IMG/VR virus record: IMGVR_UViG_3300020172_002670
Coordinates: 1 to 24,174 of that record
Length of the DNA: 24,174 bases
Source: a virus
Reading direction: 5' to 3' (one strand)
Shown: positions 5,660 through 13,170 of the stretch, in pieces
Position numbering within the stretch: the first letter of the stretch is position 1
Layout: the number at the start of each line of letters is the position of its first letter
The notes under the pieces: generated by a model
Database searches by the model: none
Seen by the model: the letters and a program-made list of their open reading frames with translations, nothing else
Told to the model about the DNA's origin: nothing
Made by a program: the position numbers and the translations under genes

Positions 5660-5830
5660 GTGACTTCCCCAATCACCATTGTTTTGCACTCACAGATTAG
5701 CAGCAAGCACATAACTTACACAAATGTAAATGCAAGTACGCTGCTCGCTGTAGTCAAAGGAAGTAAAAGCAAGCACGCTCGTGAGTTAGCAAACCGACTT
5801 ATCCCAATCCTGGAGGACCTAGCCAAGTAA
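5660..5830 (+). CDS. Small basic protein (56 residues), unknown function
   Basis: An open frame with good composition: TSPITIVLHSQISSKHITYT, then NASTLLAVVKGSKSKHAREL and ANRLIPILEDLAK. The start is uncertain; GTG 5660 is the most likely, since upstream codons run back without an ATG. The alternation of a beta-rich N-terminus and a helix R-E-L-A-N-R-L-I-P-I-L-E-D-L suggests a small folded protein. It sits between two exported peptides but has no signal peptide of its own if it starts at 5660. Confidence 0.55.
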   Translation: MTSPITIVLHSQISSKHITYTNVNASTLLAVVKGSKSKHARELANRLIPILEDLAK

Positions 5831-5853
5831 ACTTCACCTGAGCACTCACCTTC

Positions 5854-5976
5854 ATGAAACCTCTCATCAAATTCCTTCTGGTGTCACTCAGCCTTATTTC
5901 TTTTAGCTCTGTGGCAGCCCACGCGCATCACGCAGGACAACACCTTGACACTCAGCCAAACCAATGCCAGAAGTAA
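5854..5976 (+). CDS. Small secreted histidine-containing peptide (40 residues)
   Basis: ATG 5854, preceded by CCTTC. The first 23-24 residues form a clear signal peptide: MKPLIKFLLVSLSLISFSSV, then AAHA as cleavage site. The mature part would be only about 16 residues, HHAGQHLDTQPNQCQK, with three histidines and one cysteine; metal binding is possible but speculative. It overlaps the next gene by 13 bases. Too short for family assignment. Confidence 0.6.
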   Translation: MKPLIKFLLVSLSLISFSSVAAHAHHAGQHLDTQPNQCQK

Positions 5977-6161
5977 ACTTCACGCTAAGGGACATCCTTA
6001 CACTCAGACGTGCCCTTAATGCTTTAGTTGTTCGACAAGAGCTCAACTCACTGTCGGCTTCTGAGTCGATGAAAGAAGAGATCTCGGCGACATTACTTGA
6101 GCTACATGATCTTGATGTTAAATTACTACAACTAAAACCTGAATGCTCTCGCAAGCAATAG
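5964..6161 (+). CDS. Small helical protein (65 residues)
   Basis: ATG 5964 lies inside the end of the previous gene. The protein reads MPEVNFTLRDILTLRRALNA, then LVVRQELNSLSASESMKEEI and LLELHDLDVKLLQL, so it is essentially one or two amphipathic helices, consistent with a coiled coil. It overlaps the MarR-type gene by 19 bases, suggesting co-translation with the regulator. Function unknown. Confidence 0.6.
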   Translation: MPEVNFTLRDILTLRRALNALVVRQELNSLSASESMKEEISATLLELHDLDVKLLQLKPECSRKQ

Positions 6162-6457
6162 AACCCTTTGCTAGGTACAATCCGCGTGAAGTATCTTGTA
6201 CCACATTACTTATCTTTCTCGCCGTAGGGGAGTCTCAAGAGGGGCTCCTTCAGACGGACGTTGCCAGGAAGCTAGACATTCCAAAGTCAAGCGTTAGTAG
6301 AAACTGCAGCATCCTGGATTCACAAACTCAAAAGGGTGAACCCGGTATGGGCCTCATCAGCCGGGAGCCCTGGCACGCAGATCAAAGAATCAAGTTTGTG
6401 AAACTAACAGAGAAAGGTCGCGCACTCTTTGATGAAATTCACAGCAAACTGAGTTAG
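6143..6457 (+). CDS. MarR-family winged-helix transcriptional regulator
   Basis: A 104-residue protein with a standard MarR fold. The helix-turn-helix is at 36-58 (LQTDVARKLDIPKSSVSRNC), where 'S-S-V-S-R' forms the recognition helix. The wing follows as GLISREPWHADQRIKFVKLT, and the family's LTEKGRALFDEI closes it. MarR proteins bind DNA as dimers and often respond to small ligands. It is shorter than typical MarR (about 140 residues), missing part of the N-terminal dimerisation helices. It overlaps the upstream gene by 19 bases and is 25 bases ahead of the dCTP deaminase-like gene, so it may control that gene or the cluster. Confidence 0.85.
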   Translation: MLSQAIEPFARYNPREVSCTTLLIFLAVGESQEGLLQTDVARKLDIPKSSVSRNCSILDSQTQKGEPGMGLISREPWHADQRIKFVKLTEKGRALFDEIHSKLS

Positions 6458-6482
6458 TCTCTCTGTCAGCTTATTGCTTCTT

Positions 6483-6998
6483 ATGGTGCTTCCGGACTGG
6501 CGGATCACAGCTCTTTGCCAAGGTGGAATGATCGAACCGTTCGATCCCAAGATGGTTAACCCGGCCAGTCTGGATATAACTCTCGGAACAAACATCTTTG
6601 TAGAGGTTGAAGACGGCGGTCTACTACCTAAAGACATCTCAAACCACACAAGATCTAATCCGTACCTACTACTTCCTAACGAGTTTATCCTGGCTCAAAG
6701 CGCGGAAGTCTTTAACATCCCAGACTTTATCTGTGCTCAGTTTGCGCTTAAGTCATCCCTCGCCCGTGCAGGATTAGAGCACCTGATGGCGGGCTACATC
6801 GACCCAGGCTTCAATGACTCTGTTCTGACTCTCGAGTTCAAGAACGCTAAAGGGTTTAGTGCTTTCCCTCTGTGGCCTGGTATGCGTTGCGGTCAGATTA
6901 TCTTTACTGAAATGTCTGACACACCTCAGCTTAGCTACAGATACACAGGCAGATACAATCATGATGCAAAGGTATCCAGATCGAAAGGTATCCTCTGA
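6483..6998 (+). CDS. dcd: dCTP deaminase-like protein (Dcd/dUTPase superfamily)
   Basis: A 171-residue protein of the trimeric dCTP deaminase/dUTPase fold. It would deaminate dCTP to dUTP (and in some members hydrolyse it to dUMP), feeding dTTP synthesis for phage DNA. Motifs, from ATG 6483: PASLDITLG (28-35), NEFILAQSAEVFNIP, KSSLARAGL (90-98; Ser91/Arg95 region), AGYIDPGFNDS (103-113) and VLTLEFKN with Glu118 at the catalytic glutamate position. The tail YTGRYNHDAK resembles the Dcd C-terminal nucleotide lid. Lys90 replaces the usual Arg/Gly-Arg. Whether it is mono- or bifunctional cannot be told. A TTG at 6474 is in frame, but ATG 6483 is preferred. Confidence 0.85.
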   Translation: MVLPDWRITALCQGGMIEPFDPKMVNPASLDITLGTNIFVEVEDGGLLPKDISNHTRSNPYLLLPNEFILAQSAEVFNIPDFICAQFALKSSLARAGLEHLMAGYIDPGFNDSVLTLEFKNAKGFSAFPLWPGMRCGQIIFTEMSDTPQLSYRYTGRYNHDAKVSRSKGIL

Positions 6999-7005
6999 TC
7001 TAGAC

Positions 7006-7025
7006 GGATCTCCGCAAAGAGATCC
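7006..7025 (+). other. Hairpin behind dcd
   Basis: A perfect 7-bp inverted repeat, GGATCTC / GAGATCC, with a 6-base loop (CGCAAA), starts eight bases after the dcd stop. No T-run follows, so it is not a standard intrinsic terminator, but it ends the upstream cluster and may protect its mRNA 3' end. The next 140 bases are AT-rich and carry no gene. Confidence 0.5.
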
Positions 7026-7167
7026 CATAAGACTCAGATGAAAAAGATAAAAGTAGTTAAGTATGTCCAGGTTTGTTGATAATCTTTTTATAGAAAAAGA
7101 AATTTAACTATGAAAAGTTACACATAGTACCCCGCCAAGCGTGTACAGATAAATTTCTGCACAGGGG

Positions 7168-7196
7168 TTGACACGGTGAGCTGAGTGATGTACATT
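7168..7196 (+). promoter_or_regulatory. Sigma70-type promoter for the AAA+/VWA operon
   Basis: TTGACA (7168-7173), exactly 17 bases, then TACATT (7191-7196): a full consensus -35 with a good -10, the best promoter seen in the window. Transcription would start near 7203-7204, about 50 bases before ATG 7254. The AT-rich sequence upstream (7080-7130) could act as an UP element. It implies that host RNA polymerase with its principal sigma factor transcribes this operon. Confidence 0.75.
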
Positions 7197-7206
7197 GCTC
7201 TGCATG

Positions 7207-7235
7207 GGCGGCACCGGCCCTAAACGTGGTGCGCC
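7207..7235 (+). other. GC-rich hairpin in the 5' leader
   Basis: GGCGGCACC (7207-7215) pairs with GGTGCGCC (7228-7235) with one bulged G, and an internal 12-base loop. It starts a few bases after the predicted transcription start and ends 18 bases before ATG 7254. It could stabilise the transcript or hold back translation; no Shine-Dalgarno is visible next to the start. Confidence 0.4.
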
Positions 7236-7253
7236 TCCTTCGAATCACATCAA

Positions 7254-7679
7254 ATGACTAAGGTCACTACACAATCCCTGGTCGAACAGGGGCGCATCAG
7301 TGCAGAGCGTTACGATGCGTGCGACAACGCCCTGGCCGAGCTAAACGGAAGTTTCGGGACAGAGTACGAAGCTGCTCGGAGCAACCTCACAACCATGCTC
7401 TGCCACGCGGATCACTTCGGGTTGGATCTATCCGTCTTCAAGGGCGACGACTCCCTGTTTAAGTTTCCTGAGTTTCGTACGAACATTGTTGTACGTATCG
7501 ACCGGAGCCCCTCGCCTCACAGCAAACTCGACAAGATCAACGACAAGATCGCAGACCTGGAGCGCAAGCTGAAGCTGGCCAAGATCGAACGCGACAGCTT
7601 GATTAAGCAACTCGACTTGACCGGGGCAGTCGATCTGGTCACTGACAAAATCACCGCAGTCTTCCGTCGTCTTAAGTGA
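7254..7679 (+). CDS. Coiled-coil protein, first gene of the AAA+/VWA operon
   Basis: A 141-residue protein of unknown function. Residues 1-75 are a mixed fold (TQSLVEQGRISAERYDACDN, later ADHFGLDLSVFKGDDSLF). Residues 90-122 are a charged coiled coil (LDKINDKIADLERKLKLAKI), followed by a short C-terminal helix. It is the first gene after the promoter at 7168. Its stop TGA is part of TGATCATG, so the next gene starts two bases later. The coiled coil suggests it may be an adaptor of the machine encoded downstream (inference from position only). Confidence 0.7.
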   Translation: MTKVTTQSLVEQGRISAERYDACDNALAELNGSFGTEYEAARSNLTTMLCHADHFGLDLSVFKGDDSLFKFPEFRTNIVVRIDRSPSPHSKLDKINDKIADLERKLKLAKIERDSLIKQLDLTGAVDLVTDKITAVFRRLK

Positions 7680-7681
7680 TC

Positions 7682-8893
7682 ATGAATAACGAAAAGATCT
7701 TCCTGATTCACTGCTCTGTGAGTGCCTCTGTTCGACAGAGCACTCAGATAAAGATGGCAGACCTACAACTGCCTGGTGCTGTTATCGACGTACTCGAGAA
7801 ACAACAATCAGTCTCAGTGCGCCCTACGCTCTCTGGAAGACTGAAAGAGTTCCTTAATCTTCTGAGGATCGAACAACGTAAGTTGTACGACGAGTGCACA
7901 ATTCACAACGGTGACATTCACTTCCTCCACGAGGACTACTTCGAAGAAGCTATGGAGCGCATCGCCAAGATTCGTTCTGACGCTGCGAAGTACAACGAAC
8001 AGCTGAATGAACTTTGGCTGGAAGAATACACTCGCTGGTCGAACACAGTCGAAGGCTTTCTTGAGCCGTTGTTCCGTGACGACCCCGAAGGTTTCAAGCT
8101 AGCTAAAGAAGCTTACTTAACTATCTTTCCTACCAAGCAAGAGTTCGAGAATCCAATCAGAGTCTTTGTGGTCGGACCAAACCCAGTCAGCTTGGTTGTT
8201 TCTGAAAACAAAGAGGAGCACTCCATTTCCACGGCGATCCAGGAAGCCGCTCTGTTCAACACAAACGAAGTTCTCGAAGCTGCCCGTGAGGGTGCTGCTG
8301 ATCGGGCATTGGCTAAAGCAGCCGAACTTCTCGATGACTTAGACGTTCGGGTCTCCTCTAAGGTTGGTGAGCGCCAAACCGGCGGAGCTCGGCGGCGCGG
8401 TTCGTGGCAGATCACAGCGGAAACTCTGCAGCTGATCACTAGACACTGCCCAGGTTTCGAAGATCTATTCAGACTTTCGGAGGATTTACTCGATGTAGGT
8501 GTAAGGCTTCAGAGTGATTCTGCAAAGGTAAAGAACCAAGCCTTTAAAGATTATGCAGATCTGAAGGGCAAGATTCGTAATGAGCTTGAATCAATCGTCA
8601 GCTCTCGAAACTCCAGCGACGGACTCGAGTCCCTGAAGAAATCGCTGGCTCTTTCTAATACTTATCGCGACCTACTCACGAAGATAAACACAGCAGAAAC
8701 ACAAGAGCGACTAGACGAGCTCCACCAGGAACTCCAAGTAGAAAAAGATGTCTACCAACAGCGAGCTAAGCATCTACAAACTCTGTTCGACCAACGAACT
8801 GAGCTAGTGAAAGCTCAATCAGCAAACCTGGATGATCTGATCGACGAGGTGAAAACCATTGAAGCAGAAACCACCGATGACCTTGACTTCTAA
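7682..8893 (+). CDS. 403-residue partner of the AAA+/VWA pair, possibly DUF3150-like
   Basis: Start chosen at ATG 7682 within TGATCATG (GTG 7676 is in frame). The N-terminus (NEKIFLIHCSVSASVRQSTQ) reads like a beta strand; residues 60-150 are helical with aromatic and charged positions; around 225-245 lies a basic ERQTGGARRRGSWQ segment; residues 250-400 are strongly helical/coiled coil, and the protein ends in the acidic tip TTDDLDF. Its length, position before a MoxR ATPase and a VWA protein, and N-terminal layout recall DUF3150 proteins that accompany CobS/CobT-like genes in phages and integrative elements; this is from memory and uncertain. Possibly the substrate-recognition subunit of the complex. 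It overlaps the next small gene by 17 bases. Confidence 0.75.
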   Translation: MNNEKIFLIHCSVSASVRQSTQIKMADLQLPGAVIDVLEKQQSVSVRPTLSGRLKEFLNLLRIEQRKLYDECTIHNGDIHFLHEDYFEEAMERIAKIRSDAAKYNEQLNELWLEEYTRWSNTVEGFLEPLFRDDPEGFKLAKEAYLTIFPTKQEFENPIRVFVVGPNPVSLVVSENKEEHSISTAIQEAALFNTNEVLEAAREGAADRALAKAAELLDDLDVRVSSKVGERQTGGARRRGSWQITAETLQLITRHCPGFEDLFRLSEDLLDVGVRLQSDSAKVKNQAFKDYADLKGKIRNELESIVSSRNSSDGLESLKKSLALSNTYRDLLTKINTAETQERLDELHQELQVEKDVYQQRAKHLQTLFDQRTELVKAQSANLDDLIDEVKTIEAETTDDLDF

Positions 8894-9017
8894 TCTGGAT
8901 CAAAAAGCAATCGTTCTGCTGCTAGCAACAAAAAGCTTGAGTGGACCTTATTGCGATACGCGTAAGAAAAACTTCTTCAAGACTCTCGCCAAGACCCTTT
9001 ACAAAATCTTCGACTGA
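8877..9017 (+). CDS. Very small basic protein (46 residues) inside the AAA+/VWA operon
   Basis: An open frame from ATG 8877 to TGA 9015-9017, bridging the gap between the 403-residue protein and the MoxR ATPase. It overlaps the first by 17 bases and the second by one base (TGATG), a tight coupling that supports reality. The product reads TSNLDQKAIVLLLATKSLSG, then a cysteine and a lysine-rich helix (RKKNFFKTLAKTLYKIFD). It could be a small regulator of the ATPase or simply a coupling peptide. No homologue recognised. Confidence 0.65.
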   Translation: MTLTSNLDQKAIVLLLATKSLSGPYCDTRKKNFFKTLAKTLYKIFD

Positions 9018-10201
9018 TGAACGACACTCTCTTTGCAAACCTTCAAGGCTTCCGCTCTTCACTTAACACCAGCTTCCTGGAGCGAGAAGACATTGTCGAC
9101 GGACTTCTGGCTTCGCTCATCACTAAACAAAATTGCTTCTTGTTTGGATTGCCTGGTACGGGTAAATCCGAATTGGTGCGGGCTGTTTCGAACGGATTCA
9201 AAGGATCTCAGTTCTTTGGTTATCTGCTCTCGCCCACAACGGACCCGAGTGAACTGTTTGGCCCAGTTGCAGTTTCGAAGCTTCTAAAAGATGAGTATGT
9301 TCGTGATGTGTCTGGATACTTACCTAGTGCCAACATTGCATTCTTAGATGAGTTGTTCCGTGGTAGTTCTGCTGTACTTAACTCTCTCCTGACTATTCTC
9401 AACGAGCGTATCTTCAACAACGGTCGTGAGGTAATCGAAACTCCGATTCAATCAATCGTTGCTGCTACGAATAGTTTCCCTCAAGAGGAATCTCTTCAAG
9501 CCTTCTGTGATCGATTCTTGTTTAGACCGACAGTAGATCTTCTCAAGAAACCCACATCGAAGCGCACGCTTGACGCATGGGCACTCGGTCTTAAGGACAG
9601 ACCGACCGTTACGTCAGGTCTAACTTTCGAAGATCTTCAAAAGTTACAACAAGAAGTTGTATCAATCAAAGCTAGCGATGAGTTTCTTGATTCTTTCTCG
9701 CAAGTAATTGACCTTCTGGCCACGCGGGGGATCGCGATCAGCGACCGCCGCCGAGTTCAGATTCTTAAGTTCCTGCGTGGTTGGGCGCTTGTGCAAGGAG
9801 ATGAAGAACTCTATCCAGAGCACCTGCACAGATCCTTAGTGCACATTGTGTACCAAACACAAGATGATGTACAAGTAATCAAGGAAGTTCTAGAGCAAGC
9901 AGTACCTACAGCAGAGCGTCTCCTGGAAAGCATTAAGCGTGCTCACAGCGGGATCCTGACGGAATACCACGCGGTTCACTCACAAGAATCTAAAAGCGTA
10001 GAGGATCTGAATCGGCTGGTAGGTAAGCTGCGAAAGATGCACCGTGATCTGGATACACTCTCTAACAAACTAGACAACATCTTAGAATCAGGTCAGTATC
10101 GAATCAGTGCAGGTGCTAGACAAACTGCTACCAAGCTCGCCCAAGCAATCGAATCCTCCTCTCAATCTGTAGCTACATCCATCTCGAACCTCTCCTCATG
10201 A
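9017..10201 (+). CDS. MoxR-family AAA+ ATPase, RavA-like
   Basis: A 394-residue ATPase that should form hexamers and remodel protein complexes. Walker A is GLPGTGKS (44-51), Walker B NIAFLDELF (106-114), followed by LNSLLTILNERIFNNG, sensor 1 in VAATNSFPQEES (Asn152) and DRFLFR (165-170) with the arginine-finger region. The FLDE-x-x-x-x-x-x-x-LN-x-LLT-x-x-NER-x-F-x-NG signature and ATN-x-x-P-x-E-x-x match E. coli RavA and its relatives better than CobS or GvpN. The usual C-terminal LARA domain of RavA is not evident; residues 295-394 are coiled coil instead. It is fused by a four-base overlap (ATGA) to a ViaA-like VWA gene, the classic MoxR/VWA pair. Confidence 0.85.
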   Translation: MNDTLFANLQGFRSSLNTSFLEREDIVDGLLASLITKQNCFLFGLPGTGKSELVRAVSNGFKGSQFFGYLLSPTTDPSELFGPVAVSKLLKDEYVRDVSGYLPSANIAFLDELFRGSSAVLNSLLTILNERIFNNGREVIETPIQSIVAATNSFPQEESLQAFCDRFLFRPTVDLLKKPTSKRTLDAWALGLKDRPTVTSGLTFEDLQKLQQEVVSIKASDEFLDSFSQVIDLLATRGIAISDRRRVQILKFLRGWALVQGDEELYPEHLHRSLVHIVYQTQDDVQVIKEVLEQAVPTAERLLESIKRAHSGILTEYHAVHSQESKSVEDLNRLVGKLRKMHRDLDTLSNKLDNILESGQYRISAGARQTATKLAQAIESSSQSVATSISNLSS

Positions 10202-11739
10202 AAACAAACACCGAGTTCCTCCGCCTGATAAACAACGAACCTTTGGTTCTTGCTGTTTCTCCACTGTCGGACTTCCTGTGGGATGACTTTGTTCGGGACA
10301 CTCGGCCAATCGTTAAGTATCTGGAGGATCGATACAACATCAAACAGCTCTCTCGTTTCGGGAAAGAGTTGTTTGATTTCCTGTACAACGGCGGTCAATG
10401 CACTACGGTCATCACTCTGGATGAAGCTGAAACGTACTTTCGTGCGAAACAGAACGGCCAGAACCCAGAGTTCCCGAAGGGTTACAAGCCTGAATCAGCT
10501 TTTTGGGTGAGCCTATTCATTCAAGTGTGTGAGTCACCGGCATGGCCACGGCTGATGGGTCTTTCGGTCGGCGACCAGTTCACTGCAGGAAACAATGCTG
10601 TCAGTGTGCTCAATGAACTGAGTGAAGTAATCGAATCTCAAATCGAACAGGGGATTCTTGACGTCGCACTATTGGCAGACGCAGGCAAAGAGCTGCAGGA
10701 CATCCGAGAGCAGTTCATGGCCGCTAAAAAAGAAGGGGATAACACAAAGGCAGCTCAACTCCGCCAGAAAGGAAAGGAGCTAGGTCAGCAGCTCGAAGAG
10801 TCTGTCCAACGAGCAGGCGAAGCTCTCCAGCCACAGGTGGATAAAGCGATTGATAAAGCGCACCAAAGCGCTAAGGACACTCAGGAAGCAATGAGCCAGC
10901 TTGCTGGTTCCGAAGCAGGGAGGGGCGTGGCGCTGAACGACCTGGAGCAGAAACGCAAGCTTGCACGGAGGCTTAGTGCAAACCCTGGCCTTAAGCAACT
11001 GGTCCGGAAGTTAGGTGCACTGCGTCAAGCTTGGGCGGATCGGAAGCGTGCACGTAAAGCACAGACAAAATACAGTGACATCGTTGGAGCGAAATTCTCT
11101 GATGAAGTCATCAAAGCGTACCCAGCTGAGATTGCGCTAGCTGCCACAGAGCAAGGGCGTGCCTTATTTGCTCTCAAGTACAGCCAAAAGACTCTGCTCA
11201 CTAAGGACTACGAAGCAAAAATCAAAGAGCTCGATAAAGGTCCTGTTGTTATGTACATTGACATCAGCGGATCGATGGCGGGTGAATCAGAGCTCTGGTC
11301 GAAAGCTATGGCTTATGTCATCGCAGAGGAATGCTTGAAGCAAAACAGGGCAACACACATTCACCTATTCGACACGGTGGTTCAGAAAAGTATTCATCTA
11401 GAGAAAGACAGAGCCGACAACGAAAAGCTTCTGAACTTTGTTCTTAGCTGGACAACGAAAGGTGGAACTTCGTTTTGTTCCGTCATCGATCACGCGCTCG
11501 CAAAGATTAACTTTGTTGAGAAAGCAGACATACTGATGATAACTGACGGCAATGCAGAGGTGTCAGATCCATTTGTGCGCCGCTTGAACGCGTTCAAACA
11601 GGAACACGGCGTGCAGTGGAACAGTTTCTGCATCGGAAGACAATCACGTGTCCTGAAAGAGTTCAGTGATAATGTACACACTGTAGATCCTTCAGACGAT
11701 CCGAGTAGTGCCGAACTGTTTCAAGAAGCGATGCGGTAA
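10198..11739 (+). CDS. ViaA-like VWA-domain protein
   Basis: A 513-residue partner of the AAA+ ATPase. Residues 1-150 are helical; 150-300 are long charged helices (KGKELGQQLEESVQRAGE). At 305-345 a segment with EVIKAYPAEIALAATEQ and LLTKDYEAKIK resembles the linker of ViaA (E. coli YieM). The C-terminal von Willebrand A domain has an intact metal site: DISGS (355-359), GGT (Thr424) and MITDGNA (Asp450). VWA partners of MoxR ATPases recruit substrates to the hexamer, so the pair probably acts as one chaperone-like machine. ViaA is about 480 residues, close to this length. CobT or CbbO-type identity is less likely from the motifs but cannot be excluded. Confidence 0.85.
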   Translation: MKTNTEFLRLINNEPLVLAVSPLSDFLWDDFVRDTRPIVKYLEDRYNIKQLSRFGKELFDFLYNGGQCTTVITLDEAETYFRAKQNGQNPEFPKGYKPESAFWVSLFIQVCESPAWPRLMGLSVGDQFTAGNNAVSVLNELSEVIESQIEQGILDVALLADAGKELQDIREQFMAAKKEGDNTKAAQLRQKGKELGQQLEESVQRAGEALQPQVDKAIDKAHQSAKDTQEAMSQLAGSEAGRGVALNDLEQKRKLARRLSANPGLKQLVRKLGALRQAWADRKRARKAQTKYSDIVGAKFSDEVIKAYPAEIALAATEQGRALFALKYSQKTLLTKDYEAKIKELDKGPVVMYIDISGSMAGESELWSKAMAYVIAEECLKQNRATHIHLFDTVVQKSIHLEKDRADNEKLLNFVLSWTTKGGTSFCSVIDHALAKINFVEKADILMITDGNAEVSDPFVRRLNAFKQEHGVQWNSFCIGRQSRVLKEFSDNVHTVDPSDDPSSAELFQEAMR

Positions 11740-11792
11740 AGCACAGACCGCATAAACCAGGTTTAAATTAGGCAGCAAATGCTGTCTTTAAA

Positions 11793-12221
11793 GTGAACCG
11801 ACAAGCTGAAGCAGCGGCCATCAAAAGACTAGAGGCGGAGTATTCTCCAGCAACGGAAAGATTCGAGCTTGAAGACTGGATCGCTACTCAGTTATTTGAC
11901 ACATACCACGGGTTGACTGGAGGTGACTCGGCATTATTTAGGTTTAGGGAAGCAGTTATTATTTATATCCCAGCGACAGAGCTGTTCAATATAACAGTAT
12001 TAGTAGACAAAGACATAGTGGAATCTTGTATCCTCCTCAAGAATTTTCTACACAAGAACTACGGGGTAAAGAAGCTGAGTAATAAAGCTGACGTAGAGAT
12101 GGCTTTAATGCTTAGTGAACATGACTTTGAACTGATGTCAATGCAGATCGTGACTGACATGCTCGGCTGGTATGACGTCATAACACTGGCGAAGGAGGTG
12201 CTGACTAAGAAACTTCAGTAA
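11793..12221 (+). CDS. Hypothetical acidic protein (142 residues)
   Basis: Starts at GTG 11793, 53 bases after the VWA gene; no Shine-Dalgarno and no ATG in frame nearby. The protein has a helical, charged N-terminus (EAAAIKRLEAEYSPATERFE), then beta-like stretches (FREAVIIYIPATELFNITVL) and a helical C-terminal half (LLKNFLHKNYG, later TDMLGWYDVITLAKEVL). It may be part of the AAA+/VWA operon since no terminator is clear in the gap; a small CAGCA/TGCTG inverted repeat (11773-11784) with only two bases between the arms is present. No family recognised. Confidence 0.65.
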   Translation: MNRQAEAAAIKRLEAEYSPATERFELEDWIATQLFDTYHGLTGGDSALFRFREAVIIYIPATELFNITVLVDKDIVESCILLKNFLHKNYGVKKLSNKADVEMALMLSEHDFELMSMQIVTDMLGWYDVITLAKEVLTKKLQ

Positions 12222-12301
12222 CTGAAACCTTAAGATAATCTGAAGTATTCAGGCGTTCGTGCATTGGAAAGATAGGCTTCTCTTGTTCCACCTTTCATTA
12301 C

Positions 12302-13114
12302 ATGAACTTCAAGTTCAAAATCGGCGAAACCAGTCTTGACAACAACGAAGCTCGCGCTCTGTTGAGTGCCGCAGGTCGTGAGAGCGCAATTGTCGTCGAC
12401 ATTGCCGAGCACGTTGATCTAACAATGATTGACGCCAAAAAGCTCTTCTCCATCAGCGTGGCAACGAAGAATCCCACGCTGGCATCCTTAGCTGCACGCT
12501 TCGCTATCGAGGGTGTTGAAACACCTAAGAAACGTACGTACACACGTACGGATGCTAATCGAATCTCAAGGATTGAGGTTAAAGAAACTTTCAACCACCC
12601 TGCTCAGGTAATCGAGGCTCTCTGTAAAACGACGAGCCTGAAATCGATCGGAGCAGCCATGATCCTGGAGGGTGTGTCTGACGGCAACAGCCGTACCTTG
12701 CGGCAGATCGCCACTACCTGCATCAACGCTATGGCTTATCGGGGTTCTGTAAGCCCTGACTCGCAATGTTTTATGGGTTTTGTTAAAGACGCAGACGGGC
12801 ACTACAGAACCCTGAACCAAGGACCTAACACCCCTCGGTCCATCTGCTACCACGCGTCACCCGTATACAACGCTATCCGGGACGGCGCCGCTCTCCTTAA
12901 GGAGTGGGGGTTGATCGAGATGAACGAAACGATCGAGTTTGGTAGTAAAGACAAAGATATGGATGAGAACAGCCGCCAACTGCGCCGGACTGTTTACGCT
13001 GTGTCTCCTACTGCGATGGGCCAGAAGGTAGCGCACGAATGGGGCGACATCGCTGACTTCATCAGTCACCGTTGGAGCAGCCGTATTCGTGACAGAAGGG
13101 TCTACGCTGCTTAA
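12302..13114 (+). CDS. Possible DNA-binding protein with C-terminal winged-helix signature
   Basis: A 270-residue protein of unknown function, ending just before an intrinsic terminator. The N-terminal third (SLDNNEARALLSAAGRESAI) is helical, with a segment ending in basic PKKRTYTRTDANRISRIEV. The C-terminal part reads VYNAIRDGAALLKEWGLIEM, then RRTVYAVSPTAMGQKVAHEW, a pattern of helix, 'L-L-K-E-W-G-L-I-E', strand pair and helix that is common in winged-helix regulators. A DNA-binding or replication-control role is inferred. It follows an 80-base gap without an obvious promoter. Conserved cysteines are not arranged as a zinc site. Confidence 0.65.
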   Translation: MNFKFKIGETSLDNNEARALLSAAGRESAIVVDIAEHVDLTMIDAKKLFSISVATKNPTLASLAARFAIEGVETPKKRTYTRTDANRISRIEVKETFNHPAQVIEALCKTTSLKSIGAAMILEGVSDGNSRTLRQIATTCINAMAYRGSVSPDSQCFMGFVKDADGHYRTLNQGPNTPRSICYHASPVYNAIRDGAALLKEWGLIEMNETIEFGSKDKDMDENSRQLRRTVYAVSPTAMGQKVAHEWGDIADFISHRWSSRIRDRRVYAA

Positions 13115-13140
13115 AGCTTCATCCGACAACCTCAATAACG

Positions 13141-13163
13141 GGGCGTCGCAAGGCGCCCTTTTT
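13141..13163 (+). terminator. Intrinsic terminator before polA
   Basis: GGGCGTC (13141-13147) and GGCGCCC (13152-13158) form a 7-bp stem with one T-G pair and a GCAA tetraloop (GNRA type), followed by TTTTT (13159-13163). It lies 27 bases after the stop of the 12302 gene and eight bases before the start of polA, so polA probably needs read-through or a promoter inside the preceding gene. Confidence 0.85.
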
Positions 13164-13170
13164 AAGTCAC

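Noticed and set aside
8113-8439. Minus-strand open frame of 108 codons
   Set aside because: Antisense shadow of the 403-residue gene; Ser/Arg/Ala-biased composition typical of an opposite-strand reading.
11773-11784. CAGCA/TGCTG inverted repeat as a terminator after the VWA gene
   Set aside because: Only five pairs with a two-base gap and a short mixed T/A stretch; too weak for an intrinsic terminator.
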